A stretch of DNA of 18,317 bases from an uncultured Marmoricola sp. (GTDB lineage Bacteria > Actinomycetota > Actinomycetes > Propionibacteriales > Nocardioidaceae), in contig CALMMO010000089.1 of NCBI GenBank assembly GCA_937868455.1, positions 1 through 18,317 of the forward strand. The letters run 5' to 3'. Positions 1 through 8,609 of this stretch are shown here, one piece after another (positions within the stretch are counted from its first letter, which is position 1; the number at the start of each line of letters is the position of its first letter). Both the position numbers and the translations under genes were made by a program. Under the pieces are notes generated by a model that saw only the letters and a list, made by a program, of their open reading frames with translations, was not told the origin of the DNA and ran no database searches.

Positions 1-303
1 GACCACTTCGCTGTCGGCCTCAGCCGGCGTGCTGTTGGCCAGACCGCCAAAGGTAGTCACGCAGCCAGCGACGTCGATCTCTTCCTTGATCACCATGGGC
101 ACACCGTGCAGCGGACCCACAGGCACATCGGAGGCGCGAGTCGCATCACGCGCGGTCGCTTCGGCCAGCGCCGAATCAGCGAGCACCTGGGACATCGCAT
201 GCAGTGACGCGTCGCGCTCGTTGATGACCGCCAAGCACTCTTGTACGGCGGCGACCGAGGACGTTGTCCCCGCTGCCAAAGCCGCAGCCAGTTTGGTGAT
301 CAC
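1..303 (-). CDS. Amidase signature family hydrolase, N-terminal part (runs off window)
   Basis: The first 101 codons of an amidase signature (GatA-like) enzyme are visible. These serine hydrolases cleave amide bonds with a Lys-cisSer-Ser triad. The fragment contains GPLHGVPMVIKEEIDVAG, the family's first conserved block, and the Lys of VIKE is the triad lysine. The two serines would lie beyond the window edge. It starts with GTG at 303-301, overlapping the TGA stop of the M20 peptidase gene (GTGA), so translational coupling is likely. The N-terminal helix LAAALAAGTTSSVAAVQECL fits the usual family start. The substrate cannot be told from this part. GatA itself is unlikely because no gatC or gatB is adjacent, but it is not excluded. 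The frame stays open to base 1. Confidence 0.85.
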   Translation of the reverse strand, partial: MITKLAAALAAGTTSSVAAVQECLAVINERDASLHAMSQVLADSALAEATARDATRASDVPVGPLHGVPMVIKEEIDVAGCVTTFGGLANSTPAEADSEVV

Positions 304-1568
304 GCCGCGCACCTGCGCGCGGCCAACGTGGCCAGGGCGCGGGCGCACTCGTGCACCATGCGGATCGGCACGTGCTCGTTGATCACGTGGGCCTGGTCGA
401 GGTGCCCAGGGCCGTAGTGCAAAGTCGGGATCCCTGCGGCGTTGTATAGACGCAGATCGGACCCACCTTCAAGGCCCATCGGGGCCAAGGTCGCCAGACC
501 AGCACTGGTCAGCGACGTCTGCATTTGGTCAAGCAACTCGTGTCCGTGAGGCAGTTGGCCGCTGGCAAACTGACCTCCGGTCCACAGCACGCGAGGTGCA
601 TGGTTTCGCAGCCACGCATCGCCCGCACAGGCACGCTCAACGACGGCCTCAAAAGCCGCCCGGGCCTCATCAACAGGCTCGCCGAGTTTGACGCCGAGGC
701 GACCTTGGGCGACCAGGAGTTCGGGAACTGTGGAGGACCACTCCCCTGCGTTGACCGTGCCGATCGAGAGGGCATAGGGCAGTGGGTTGTGGGCAAAAAG
801 CGGCTCGCGCTCCAGATTGCGCGAGGCCTCAAACTCCAGCAGGGCTTGGTGGATCGCCCAGAATGACTCAACCGCGCTTTGACCTGACTTGCGTAGCGCT
901 CCGTGCGCGGGACGACCAGACACCTCGATGCGGAAGGTCAATGCCCCCGCGTTGGCGATGACCACGCCACCTCCGGTGGGTTCGGTGATCACACAGGCCT
1001 CGCCGAGGTGGCCGCGCATCAACGTGCCGAAAGCGCCAAGGCCACCGTCTTCTTCACCGACCACCGCGTGAACCGCCAAAGGCTTGGCGAGTTCGATGCC
1101 CGAGGCCACGACCGCCCGGGCGACCGCGAGGTTGACGGCCACACCGGCCTTCATGTCGGTGCTGCCGCGCCCCCAGATGTAGCCGCGGGATTCGCCTGCA
1201 CCAAAGGGGTCATCAGACCAGTCAGCCGGGTTGCCCACGGGCACGACATCGGTGTGCCCCTGCAGGATCAAACCTGCCGGGCCTTCACCGGTGGTGCCCA
1301 CGCAGCCAATCGCCCGCTCACGGTGCACCTCCACCCCAGGGAAGTCAGGGTGGGCCGCTAACCCGGCGAGATCGAGATCCCACTGGTCCACGGTGAGACC
1401 AGCCTCGGCAAGTGCCTTGGAGTACCACTCCTGCACCCGCACCTCACCTGGCGTGCCCGAGACCGAAGGGATCTTGACCAACTCGATCACTTCGGCCGTG
1501 AGCCGATCGAAATCAAGGGCCGCGACCACACGTTTGGCCGCGTCGACACCGACGGGTTGCTCACTCAA
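300..1568 (-). CDS. M20 family metallopeptidase (ArgE/DapE/ACY1-type)
   Basis: This 422-residue zinc-dependent amidohydrolase belongs to the group of acetylornithine deacetylase, succinyl-diaminopimelate desuccinylase and aminoacylase. Visible motifs are GHTDVVPVG (metal His105, Asp107), GRGSTDMKAG (bridging Asp138), VGEEDGG (catalytic Glu172 and metal Glu173), TEP (Glu196), the lid-domain PAHG (His222) and the C-terminal INEHVP (metal His399). The catalytic set is complete and the length is normal. The start is TTG, overlapping the TGA stop of the glutamate dehydrogenase gene (TTGA) with no clear ribosome site, so it probably depends on coupling. The next gene overlaps it as GTGA. Calling it ArgE or DapE would be unsafe: it sits in a glutamate catabolic operon and not with arginine or lysine genes. 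An N-acyl-amino-acid or dipeptide substrate is an inference. Confidence 0.9.
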   Translation of the reverse strand: MSEQPVGVDAAKRVVAALDFDRLTAEVIELVKIPSVSGTPGEVRVQEWYSKALAEAGLTVDQWDLDLAGLAAHPDFPGVEVHRERAIGCVGTTGEGPAGLILQGHTDVVPVGNPADWSDDPFGAGESRGYIWGRGSTDMKAGVAVNLAVARAVVASGIELAKPLAVHAVVGEEDGGLGAFGTLMRGHLGEACVITEPTGGGVVIANAGALTFRIEVSGRPAHGALRKSGQSAVESFWAIHQALLEFEASRNLEREPLFAHNPLPYALSIGTVNAGEWSSTVPELLVAQGRLGVKLGEPVDEARAAFEAVVERACAGDAWLRNHAPRVLWTGGQFASGQLPHGHELLDQMQTSLTSAGLATLAPMGLEGGSDLRLYNAAGIPTLHYGPGHLDQAHVINEHVPIRMVHECARALATLAARRCAA

Positions 1569-4500
1569 CGTGTGCGCACCAAACCACGTACGACGCGCAG
1601 CGCAACGGAGAGTCGAGCCAAGTCAGGAAGTTCGTCGGCGCAGATCTCCTCCAAGGTCCCCACAGAGCGGGCCAGCAGATCGGGGTCGTGCTCGACCCAC
1701 TTCTCCACTCGGGCAGCACTCTCAAGCCCAGCGCCTCCCACGTGCAGCGCGTCAGCGGTCAGCTGCGAGTGCACCCGGTGCAGGTCATCGAGAAGCGAGG
1801 CTCGGGCCATGGTCTGCCAACGGTCCTCACGAGGCAACCCAAGAATCCGGGTGATCAGGGCTGGCAATCCGACTCGTTCACCCAGATCGAAGTGCACCTT
1901 GGCAACATCGACAGCGTCGAGGTTTTCGGCCAGCGCGTTATCAACGATGCCCATCAGCATGTAGGCCGGAGGCATCACTGCCACCCGAACGGCCAGCGCC
2001 TCATCAACTCCCTCAGCCATGAGCGCGTCACGACGGGCCTCGAAGTTCGCACGCTCGACCCCACTCATGATCGTGGGCAGTTGCTTGAGCACCTTGCCAA
2101 CGACCACGTCGAAGTCATCAACGATGGCTTCAGAATCGATCGGGCGTCGGTTTGTCACCAACCAGCGAGAAACGCGCTCCACCAGGGTGCGCACCTCGAT
2201 ACGCATCTTGGTCTGCGTGTCAGCGTCAATCTTGTTGTCTTGTGCGCAGACCTCGCGGATCAACCCGACCGAGCCAAAGATTTCGCGGGCAACCAAGTTG
2301 GCACGGACCAGCTCTTGATCGGTGGCACCGGTTTCGGCGCCAAGGCGGTGCAGATAGGTGAATCCTGCGCCATTGATGAGGTGGTTCACGATGCGGGTCA
2401 CGATGATCTCGCGGCGCAGCGGGTGAGTCTCCATCGCCTTGCGGTAGTCCTGGCGCAGCGGAGCGGGGAAGTAGCTGTAAAGCTCGCCTCGCAAGAAGGG
2501 GTCGTCGGCAATGTCGGTAGCCAACAACTGGTCTGCCAACGTGATCTTGGCGTAGGCCAACAACACGCTGAGTTCAGGACCAGTGAGACCTTCCTTCTTC
2601 TCAATCCGAGCCGCTGCCTCACGTCGGCTTGGCAGTGCCTCCAATTCACGATCCAGCAGACCTTTGCGTTCCAGTGATCGCATCAAGTCTTCATGGACGT
2701 GCATCATCGGAGCCGAGTTGCGCACCGCGTTGGCCAGCGCAAGGTTCTGCTCGTAGTTGTCGACGAGCACCAACTGGGCTACTTCATCTGTCATTGAGGC
2801 CAGCAACGTGTTGCGACTCTCCAGGCTCAGACCCGCCTCATCCACGACGCCATCGAGCAGGATCTTGATGTTGACCTCATGGTCGGAGGTGTCCACACCA
2901 GCGGAGTTGTCGATGAAGTCGGTGTTCATCCGGCCACCGACACCATTGAGTCCGCTCAGGGAGTACTCCACGCGACCGCGCTGGGTGCAGCCCAAGTTGC
3001 CACCCTCACCGATCGAATGCGCGCGCACCTCGCCGCCGTTGACCCGGATAGCGTCGTTGGCCTTGTCACCTGCATCGGCGTGAGTTTCGCTCTCTGCCTT
3101 GACATAGGTGCCAATGCCACCGTTCCACAACAAGTCGACCGGGGCCTTCAAAATGGCGTGCATCAGGTCGGGAGGCGACATCGCCTCAACGCCTTCATCG
3201 AGCCCAAGGGCCTCGCGTACGGCGGCGCTGATCGGGATCGACTTCTCTGACCGGGAGTAGACCCCACCACCGGCAGAAATCAATGAGGTGTCGTAGTCCT
3301 GCCAACTGCTGCGCGGCAACGCAAACATCCGGGCCCGCTCAGCAAAGGATGCTGCTGGGTCTGGGTTGGGGTCTAAGAAGATGTCGCGGTGGTCAAAGGC
3401 GGCCAGCAACTTGATGTGCTCACTGCACAACATGCCATTGCCGAACACGTCACCAGACATGTCACCGATGCCGACGACGGTGAAGTCCTCGGTCTGCGGG
3501 TTGAGCCCACGCTCGCGGAAGTGTCGCTGCACGCTGACCCAGGCACCCTTGGCGGTGATGCCCATCGCCTTGTGGTCATAGCCCACAGATCCACCCGAGG
3601 CGAAAGCATCTCCGAGCCAGAAGCCATAGTCTGCTGCCACCGAGTTGGCGATGTCGGAGAACGTTGCGGTGCCCTTGTCAGCCGCGACCACCAGGTAGGG
3701 GTCATCGACGTCGTGACGGATCACGTCAATGGGAGCAACCACGTCGCCGCGCACCAGGTTGTCGGTGATGTCGAGCAGCGCTGAGATGAAGGTCTTGTAA
3801 CAGGCAATGCCCTCATCGAGCCAGGCTTGGCGATCGACCGCCGGGTCTGGGGAGCGCCGACACACAAAGCCACCCTTGGCGCCCACGGGCACGATGACGG
3901 TGTTCTTGACCATTTGGGCCTTGACCAGTCCCAGCACCTCGGTGCGGAAGTCGTCTCGGCGATCCGACCAGCGCAATCCACCACGGGCCACAGCACCAAA
4001 TCGCAGGTGCACGCCTTCGATGCGCGGGGAGTGAACCCAGATCTCGAACTTCGGCCGAGGCGCGGGCAGGTCAGGCACACCCGATGGGTCGATCTTGACC
4101 GCGAGGTAGGAGTGGGGAGTGCCATCGGCGCTCATCTGGAAGTAGTTCGTGCGCAGGGTCGAGGTGATCACTGCCAGCAACGAGCGCAAGATCCGGTCTT
4201 GGTCCAGTGCAGCCACGGCATTCAACGCAGCCGTGAGCCCCTTGGTCAGAGACTCGATGCCTTGCTGGCGCTTGGTCCCATCGACCTCACCGAAGGCGGG
4301 GTCAAAGCGAGTCTCAAACAATGACACCAGGTCGCGTGCGATTGCCACGTTGGCGCGCAGGGTGTACTCGACGTACTCCTGGGAGTAGGGCAAACCCCCC
4401 TGCCGTAAATAGCGGGTGTAGGCGCGAAGCACCATGGCTTGACGCCAGGTGATGCGTGCGCTGAGCACCAGTGCGTTAAAGCCATCGTCGTCACTCTGCC

Positions 4501-6322
4501 CCTGCCACGTGGCGACAAAGGCGTCTTGCACCAAGTCGACGGCCTCGGCGGGCAGGGGCTCGGCGGCACGCAACCCGAAGTCATAAATGTGGCTAGACCC
4601 ATCACCCACGCCATCGAGGGAGTAAGGGCGCTCATCAGTGACGTCGACGCCCAGTGACGACAACATGGGCAGCACGTGCGAAAGCACCAAGGGAGCGCCC
4701 GTGCGATAGATCTTCAGGCGCGCGGTGCGTGGGTCGGCCTCCGACCGCTCCATCTTGACGCCGATCTCGTCGGCCCCGAGCGCAACAAGGCGCCGCAAGT
4801 CCGACGCACCGGTCGCAGCCGGATAGTCCTCCTTGTAGGCCTCAGGGAATGCCCCTGGGTGAGCCTTGGCAAGGTGGGCGCCAGCTTCGGCATCATCGTC
4901 GGCTCGCAAGGCCTGAGTGAAGTCTTCGTCCCATGAACGCGCAGCCTCGGCGAGTTGGCGTTCGATGGCGGCCACGTCGATGTCGTGCGGAATCGAACGC
5001 CCAGCAGGCAGGCGTACGACGAAATGCACCCGAGCATTGACCGACTCCGAAAGCCGCACCGTGAAGTCGACGGACTCACCGCCCAGGCGTTCCATCAAAA
5101 TCTTCGAGAGGCGCGAACGAACAGCGGTGTTGTAGCGATCACGCGGCAGGTAGACCAGGCACGACAAGAACCGGCCATAGACGTCGGAGCGCACAAAGAG
5201 TCGCAATGCTCGCCGCTCACGCGACTGCATCACGGCGACCGCGATGCGAGTCAGATCTTCGACATCGGTCTGGAACAGCTCATCACGAGGGTAGGTCTCT
5301 AAGACATCAAGCAACGCCTTGGCCGAGTGGCTGTTGGGCTCAAACCCAGCGGCATCGATAACCTCGCTGACCTTCTCGCGCAGCAACGGGATGCGCACCA
5401 CAGACTCGGTGTAGGCGCCAGAGCTAAACAAACCTAGGAACCGCTGCTCACCGATGACTTCACCAGCGCTGTCGAAGGTCTTCACTGCGACGTAATCCAA
5501 GTGGGCCGGACGGTGAACCGTCGCCCGCGCGTTTGCCTTCGCCAAGACCAGGAGGTGCTTTTCGCGAGCACGAGCCTTCACCAGTGGCGGCAACTTGCTA
5601 AACGAGCCCGACTCATTGGGGTCGCCGCGCAGGATGCCTAGCCCAGTGCCCGGGACTGCACGCAGTACCTCATCATCGCCAATGCGCTCCAGGAGGTACT
5701 CGCGATAACCCAGGAACGTGAAGTGGTCATCGGCGAGCCAGTGCAAGAAGTCGCGGCCTTGGTCAACCTCGCGAGCCGCCAAGCCATGGTTGGTCTGTGA
5801 GAGTGAGGCAATGATGCGGTCCACTTGACTGTGCATCTTGGGCCAGTCCTCAACGGCCTCGTGCACGTCTAGGAGCACCTTGCGCAGGCGCTTCTCAAGG
5901 TCGGGGATGTCTTCCTCAGCAATGCGCTCGGTCTCGATGCGCATCCACGACTCAGGCACGTCAGTGTGGGCGGAGGTCACGGCCCCCTCGGCCACTACCT
6001 CGGTCAAATTACCCATGAGGTCGCGGCGTACGACGATTTGAGGGTGCACGATGTTGAGCACATCGAAGCCCTCTTGGTTCAGCACAATCCCGACTGAATC
6101 CACCAAGAACGGCATGTCGTCGGTGACGATCTCAAGCAACGACCCCGAACTGTAGGGATCGGGGCCAATCCTGATGATCGCAGTGCCTGCTGGGCGCACC
6201 CGCGCCAAATCGAGATGCCGCTGCGCCGCCTCGCGGTGCTCGTCGGCATTCCACTCAAGCTGGTCCTCTGGAGAGAGGTGCTTGAAGTAAGCAGGGATCA
6301 GGGCATCGAGAATCTCGGACAC
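1565..6322 (-). CDS. gdh: NAD-specific glutamate dehydrogenase, large (about 180 kDa) type
   Basis: It oxidatively deaminates L-glutamate to 2-oxoglutarate and ammonium with NAD+, in the cytoplasm. From the chosen start it has 1585 residues, typical for the large bacterial class. The N-terminal third is regulatory, with ACT-like segments such as TDDMPFLVDSV near residue 70. The catalytic core spans roughly 760-1110, with ARGGLRWSDR near 779-788, the Lys-rich GLVKAQMVKNT and VGAKGGF block just after it, and the nucleotide-binding stretch GIGDMSGDVFGNGM near 951-964. The long C-terminal helical domain is present. The frame is open up to a GTG at 6343. I prefer the GTG at 6322 because a perfect GGAGG lies 8 nt before it, while the upstream codon has only a G-run. 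It follows the DUF2505 gene by 48 nt and overlaps the M20 gene. Working after PruA, it completes proline to 2-oxoglutarate conversion. Confidence 0.95.
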   Translation of the reverse strand: MSEILDALIPAYFKHLSPEDQLEWNADEHREAAQRHLDLARVRPAGTAIIRIGPDPYSSGSLLEIVTDDMPFLVDSVGIVLNQEGFDVLNIVHPQIVVRRDLMGNLTEVVAEGAVTSAHTDVPESWMRIETERIAEEDIPDLEKRLRKVLLDVHEAVEDWPKMHSQVDRIIASLSQTNHGLAAREVDQGRDFLHWLADDHFTFLGYREYLLERIGDDEVLRAVPGTGLGILRGDPNESGSFSKLPPLVKARAREKHLLVLAKANARATVHRPAHLDYVAVKTFDSAGEVIGEQRFLGLFSSGAYTESVVRIPLLREKVSEVIDAAGFEPNSHSAKALLDVLETYPRDELFQTDVEDLTRIAVAVMQSRERRALRLFVRSDVYGRFLSCLVYLPRDRYNTAVRSRLSKILMERLGGESVDFTVRLSESVNARVHFVVRLPAGRSIPHDIDVAAIERQLAEAARSWDEDFTQALRADDDAEAGAHLAKAHPGAFPEAYKEDYPAATGASDLRRLVALGADEIGVKMERSEADPRTARLKIYRTGAPLVLSHVLPMLSSLGVDVTDERPYSLDGVGDGSSHIYDFGLRAAEPLPAEAVDLVQDAFVATWQGQSDDDGFNALVLSARITWRQAMVLRAYTRYLRQGGLPYSQEYVEYTLRANVAIARDLVSLFETRFDPAFGEVDGTKRQQGIESLTKGLTAALNAVAALDQDRILRSLLAVITSTLRTNYFQMSADGTPHSYLAVKIDPSGVPDLPAPRPKFEIWVHSPRIEGVHLRFGAVARGGLRWSDRRDDFRTEVLGLVKAQMVKNTVIVPVGAKGGFVCRRSPDPAVDRQAWLDEGIACYKTFISALLDITDNLVRGDVVAPIDVIRHDVDDPYLVVAADKGTATFSDIANSVAADYGFWLGDAFASGGSVGYDHKAMGITAKGAWVSVQRHFRERGLNPQTEDFTVVGIGDMSGDVFGNGMLCSEHIKLLAAFDHRDIFLDPNPDPAASFAERARMFALPRSSWQDYDTSLISAGGGVYSRSEKSIPISAAVREALGLDEGVEAMSPPDLMHAILKAPVDLLWNGGIGTYVKAESETHADAGDKANDAIRVNGGEVRAHSIGEGGNLGCTQRGRVEYSLSGLNGVGGRMNTDFIDNSAGVDTSDHEVNIKILLDGVVDEAGLSLESRNTLLASMTDEVAQLVLVDNYEQNLALANAVRNSAPMMHVHEDLMRSLERKGLLDRELEALPSRREAAARIEKKEGLTGPELSVLLAYAKITLADQLLATDIADDPFLRGELYSYFPAPLRQDYRKAMETHPLRREIIVTRIVNHLINGAGFTYLHRLGAETGATDQELVRANLVAREIFGSVGLIREVCAQDNKIDADTQTKMRIEVRTLVERVSRWLVTNRRPIDSEAIVDDFDVVVGKVLKQLPTIMSGVERANFEARRDALMAEGVDEALAVRVAVMPPAYMLMGIVDNALAENLDAVDVAKVHFDLGERVGLPALITRILGLPREDRWQTMARASLLDDLHRVHSQLTADALHVGGAGLESAARVEKWVEHDPDLLARSVGTLEEICADELPDLARLSVALRVVRGLVRTR

Positions 6323-6330
6323 AACTTCCA

Positions 6331-6335
6331 CCTCC
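6331..6335 (-). promoter_or_regulatory. Ribosome binding site that decides the gdh start
   Basis: GGAGG on the minus strand lies 8 nt before the GTG at 6322-6320. The longer in-frame option (GTG at 6343-6341) has only a G-rich run 12 or more nt away, so the shorter protein is favoured. Confidence 0.55.
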
Positions 6336-6370
6336 GCCAGCACGCCGTTGTGCCAGCTATCCCCCCGACA

Positions 6371-6862
6371 TTATCGCGACTGAGCCAGCCATTTCTCCCC
6401 GACGTGGTTCTCTGCGCGTAAAGCGTGCTGAATCAACTCCGCAACCATCGTTTCGATGCTGCGACCGACCAGCGGGACACTAACTTTGACCGACATTTGT
6501 ATGTGCTGCTCGACCGCATCACGCACTTGAGTCAAGGTGGCTGTGCCACTAGCGCGACCAGGCTTGCCCGGGATGTCGATCCAGACATTGGCCTTCGTCA
6601 ACGATGACCAATCTTCGCGTTGGACGAACGTGATCTCATCACCCACAAACGACTTCGCAACGCTGGGCACACCGTTGCTTGACTGCACCCTCTCGACCTC
6701 AACTTCGAGGCGTTCACCGGCACGCTCGATGCGCACTAGGTGGCGAAGGTCGCCCTGGAAGGCACAGACCTGCTCGCGAAAACCGGGATCGGCCAACATG
6801 TCATGCACTTGCTGGACCGTGCTGTCGGGATAGCGCAGCACCACATCGAACGCGGTAGCCAT
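6371..6862 (-). CDS. DUF2505 family protein (SRPBCC/START-like fold expected)
   Basis: This 163-residue protein begins MATAFDVVLRYPDST and reads like actinobacterial DUF2505 proteins. These are related to the START/SRPBCC helix-grip fold, whose members bind hydrophobic ligands. Alternating strand patterns (DLRHLVRIERAG, LEVEVERVQ, ANVWIDIPG, ASGTATLTQV) and a long C-terminal helix (GRSIETMVAELIQHALRAEN) fit that fold. The frame is open further upstream, but the ATG at 6862 overlaps the pruA stop as TAATG and matches the family N-terminus, so I start it there. It lies between pruA and gdh, with 48 nt to the latter. No catalytic residues are evident and its job is unknown. Ligand binding or a chaperone-like role in the glutamate operon is only inference. 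Confidence 0.8.
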   Translation of the reverse strand: MATAFDVVLRYPDSTVQQVHDMLADPGFREQVCAFQGDLRHLVRIERAGERLEVEVERVQSSNGVPSVAKSFVGDEITFVQREDWSSLTKANVWIDIPGKPGRASGTATLTQVRDAVEQHIQMSVKVSVPLVGRSIETMVAELIQHALRAENHVGEKWLAQSR

Positions 6863-8493
6863 TAGGCGCCCATGTGCGGGTAGCGGTAGTCCTTTGGCGG
6901 GTTGAAGGTCTCCTTGATCGAGCGTGGGCTCGTCCAACGCAGCAGGTTCGCCGCAGCGCCAGCCTTGTCGTTCGTGCCACTGGCACGAGCGCCACCAAAA
7001 GGCTGCTGCCCGACCACGGCACCCGTGGGCTTGTCGTTGATGTAGAAGTTGCCTGCAGCAAAGCGAAGCCGCTCACTAGCCCACGCCACCGCACCACGAT
7101 CTTGGGAGATGATCGCGCCGGTCAAGGCATAGGGGGCAAAGCTTTCCATTTGGTCAACGACCGACTCGAAGTTGGCGTCGTCGTACACATGTACGGCGAG
7201 GATTGGCCCGAAGTACTCCTCGCTAAACATCACGTCATCGGGCGCGGCCGACTCCACGATGGTGGGACGCACGAAGTAGCCAACTGAGTCGTCATAGGTG
7301 CCACCAGCGAGCACCGAGAGTCCATTGGTGCCATGTGCTCGGTCGATCGCTGCCTTGTGCTTGGCGAAGGCCCGCGCGTCGATCACGGCGCTCATGAAGT
7401 TGGTCATGTCATTGACATCACCCTGCTTGATCGACTGGGTCTCATCGATCAAATCGCTCTTGATCTTGCTCCACACGCTGGCCGGCACGTAGGCACGCGA
7501 AGCTGCAGAACACTTTTGCCCCTGGAACTCAAAAGAGCCCCGAATCATCGCGGTGCGCAACACATCAGGGTCGGCGCTGGGGTGCGCCACGATGAAGTCC
7601 TTGCCGCCGGTCTCGCCCACGATGCGGGGGTAGGAGCGGTAGTTCTTCAGGTTCTGACCCACCTGGCCCCACAAGTGCTGGAAGGTCGGCGTCGATCCGG
7701 TGAAGTGGATGCCGGCCAAATCTGGGTGGTTCATCACCACATCAGAAACATCAATGCCATCGCCAGGCAGCATGTTGATCACGCCAGGAGGCATGCCAGC
7801 CTCTTCGAGCAACTGCATCGTCAAATGCGCCGCAAACTGCTGAGTCGGCGAGGGCTTCCAGATCACGGTGTTGCCCATCAACGCCGGAGCGGTCGGCAGG
7901 TTGCCGGCGATCGCAGTGAAGTTGAACGGCGTGATCGCGTAGACGAACCCTTCGAGCGGGCGGTGGTCAGTGCGGTTCCACACGCCCGGGCTGTTCGCAA
8001 TCGGCTGGTCGGTCAGGATCTGCTTCGCGTAATGCACGTTGAAGCGCCAAAAGTCGATCAACTCGCACGCTGCATCGATTTCGGCTTGAAAGACCGTCTT
8101 CGACTGACCCAGCATCGTCGCTGCGTTAAGCCGAGCGCGCCAAGGGCCGGTGAGCAGATCTGCAGCCTTGAGGATGATCGCGCAGCGGTCATCCATCGAC
8201 AGCGCACGCCAAGCCGGGGCCGCCGCGAGTGCAGCATCAACAGCCTTCTGTGCATCCGCCTTGGTGCTCTGGCGCGCCGTACCAAGAATGTGGGCGTGGT
8301 TGTGTGGTTGAACCACGTCAAACTCTGCGCCCGAGCCGGCCTGCCACTGACCACCGATGTAGGCAGGCAGGTCGATCGCTTGTGCCTGCAGGCTCGTCAG
8401 CTCTGACTCGATGGCGGCCCGCTCAGCAGAGCCGGGGGCATAGGTCAGGTTCGGTTCGTTGATCGGCACAGGTGGGAACGAAATGAGGTCCAT
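6862..8493 (-). CDS. pruA: L-glutamate gamma-semialdehyde (1-pyrroline-5-carboxylate) dehydrogenase
   Basis: It oxidises glutamate 5-semialdehyde, in equilibrium with pyrroline-5-carboxylate, to L-glutamate using NAD+. This is the second step of proline degradation, in the cytoplasm. The 543-residue protein has the aldehyde dehydrogenase fold. It shows the cofactor-side Lys213 in IWKPSPT, the GSTPTF turn near 266-271, the general base Glu294 in VGETGGKDF and the nucleophile Cys328 in FEFQGQKCSAASRAY. The N-terminal arm and PFGGARASGTNDKAG near the C-terminus are typical of the stand-alone PruA group. It starts with ATG at 8493. No strong ribosome site is visible just upstream. It heads the operon that continues into the DUF2505 gene (TAATG overlap) and gdh. 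A proline dehydrogenase gene is not in the window. The 181-bp upstream gap carries the repeats listed separately. Confidence 0.95.
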   Translation of the reverse strand: MDLISFPPVPINEPNLTYAPGSAERAAIESELTSLQAQAIDLPAYIGGQWQAGSGAEFDVVQPHNHAHILGTARQSTKADAQKAVDAALAAAPAWRALSMDDRCAIILKAADLLTGPWRARLNAATMLGQSKTVFQAEIDAACELIDFWRFNVHYAKQILTDQPIANSPGVWNRTDHRPLEGFVYAITPFNFTAIAGNLPTAPALMGNTVIWKPSPTQQFAAHLTMQLLEEAGMPPGVINMLPGDGIDVSDVVMNHPDLAGIHFTGSTPTFQHLWGQVGQNLKNYRSYPRIVGETGGKDFIVAHPSADPDVLRTAMIRGSFEFQGQKCSAASRAYVPASVWSKIKSDLIDETQSIKQGDVNDMTNFMSAVIDARAFAKHKAAIDRAHGTNGLSVLAGGTYDDSVGYFVRPTIVESAAPDDVMFSEEYFGPILAVHVYDDANFESVVDQMESFAPYALTGAIISQDRGAVAWASERLRFAAGNFYINDKPTGAVVGQQPFGGARASGTNDKAGAAANLLRWTSPRSIKETFNPPKDYRYPHMGA

Positions 8494-8555
8494 GTTTGGA
8501 AGGATTCCACTTTGTGCCCTTCCCCGACAAACACACGCGCCACATCAGGGAAGCG

Positions 8556-8606
8556 ATGGGCCCGGAATGGGCCGCTGATGGGCCGCGGCTAGGCCTTGTC
8601 TGGGCC
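8556..8606 (-). repeat. Five-unit, 11-bp-period GGCC array upstream of pruA
   Basis: Read on the plus strand, ATGGGCC occurs at 8556, 8567 and 8578. Degenerate copies CTAGGCC at 8589 and CTGGGCC at 8600 hold the same register, so the core GGCC falls every 11 bp five times. This places the motifs on about one face of the helix, 63-113 bp upstream of the pruA start codon. The layout suggests a cooperatively bound operator for the pruA-gdh operon. The protein that binds it is unknown, and chance in GC-rich DNA cannot be excluded. Confidence 0.5.
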
Positions 8607-8609
8607 GAT

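Noticed and set aside
1-303. Calling the amidase fragment GatA
   Set aside because: The visible motif is common to all amidase signature enzymes and no gatB or gatC is adjacent; the rest of the gene is outside the window.
300-1568. Calling the M20 protein DapE or ArgE
   Set aside because: The catalytic motifs are shared by the whole family, and the neighbourhood is glutamate catabolism, not lysine or arginine synthesis.
1688-2677. Plus-strand open frame of 329 codons inside gdh
   Set aside because: It lies antisense to the conserved C-terminal domain of glutamate dehydrogenase and has no domain or ribosome site.
7333-8406. Long plus-strand open frame (357 codons) inside pruA
   Set aside because: It is antisense to a clear aldehyde dehydrogenase. 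Its product is Arg/His-rich without any recognisable motif, as expected of a GC-rich shadow frame.
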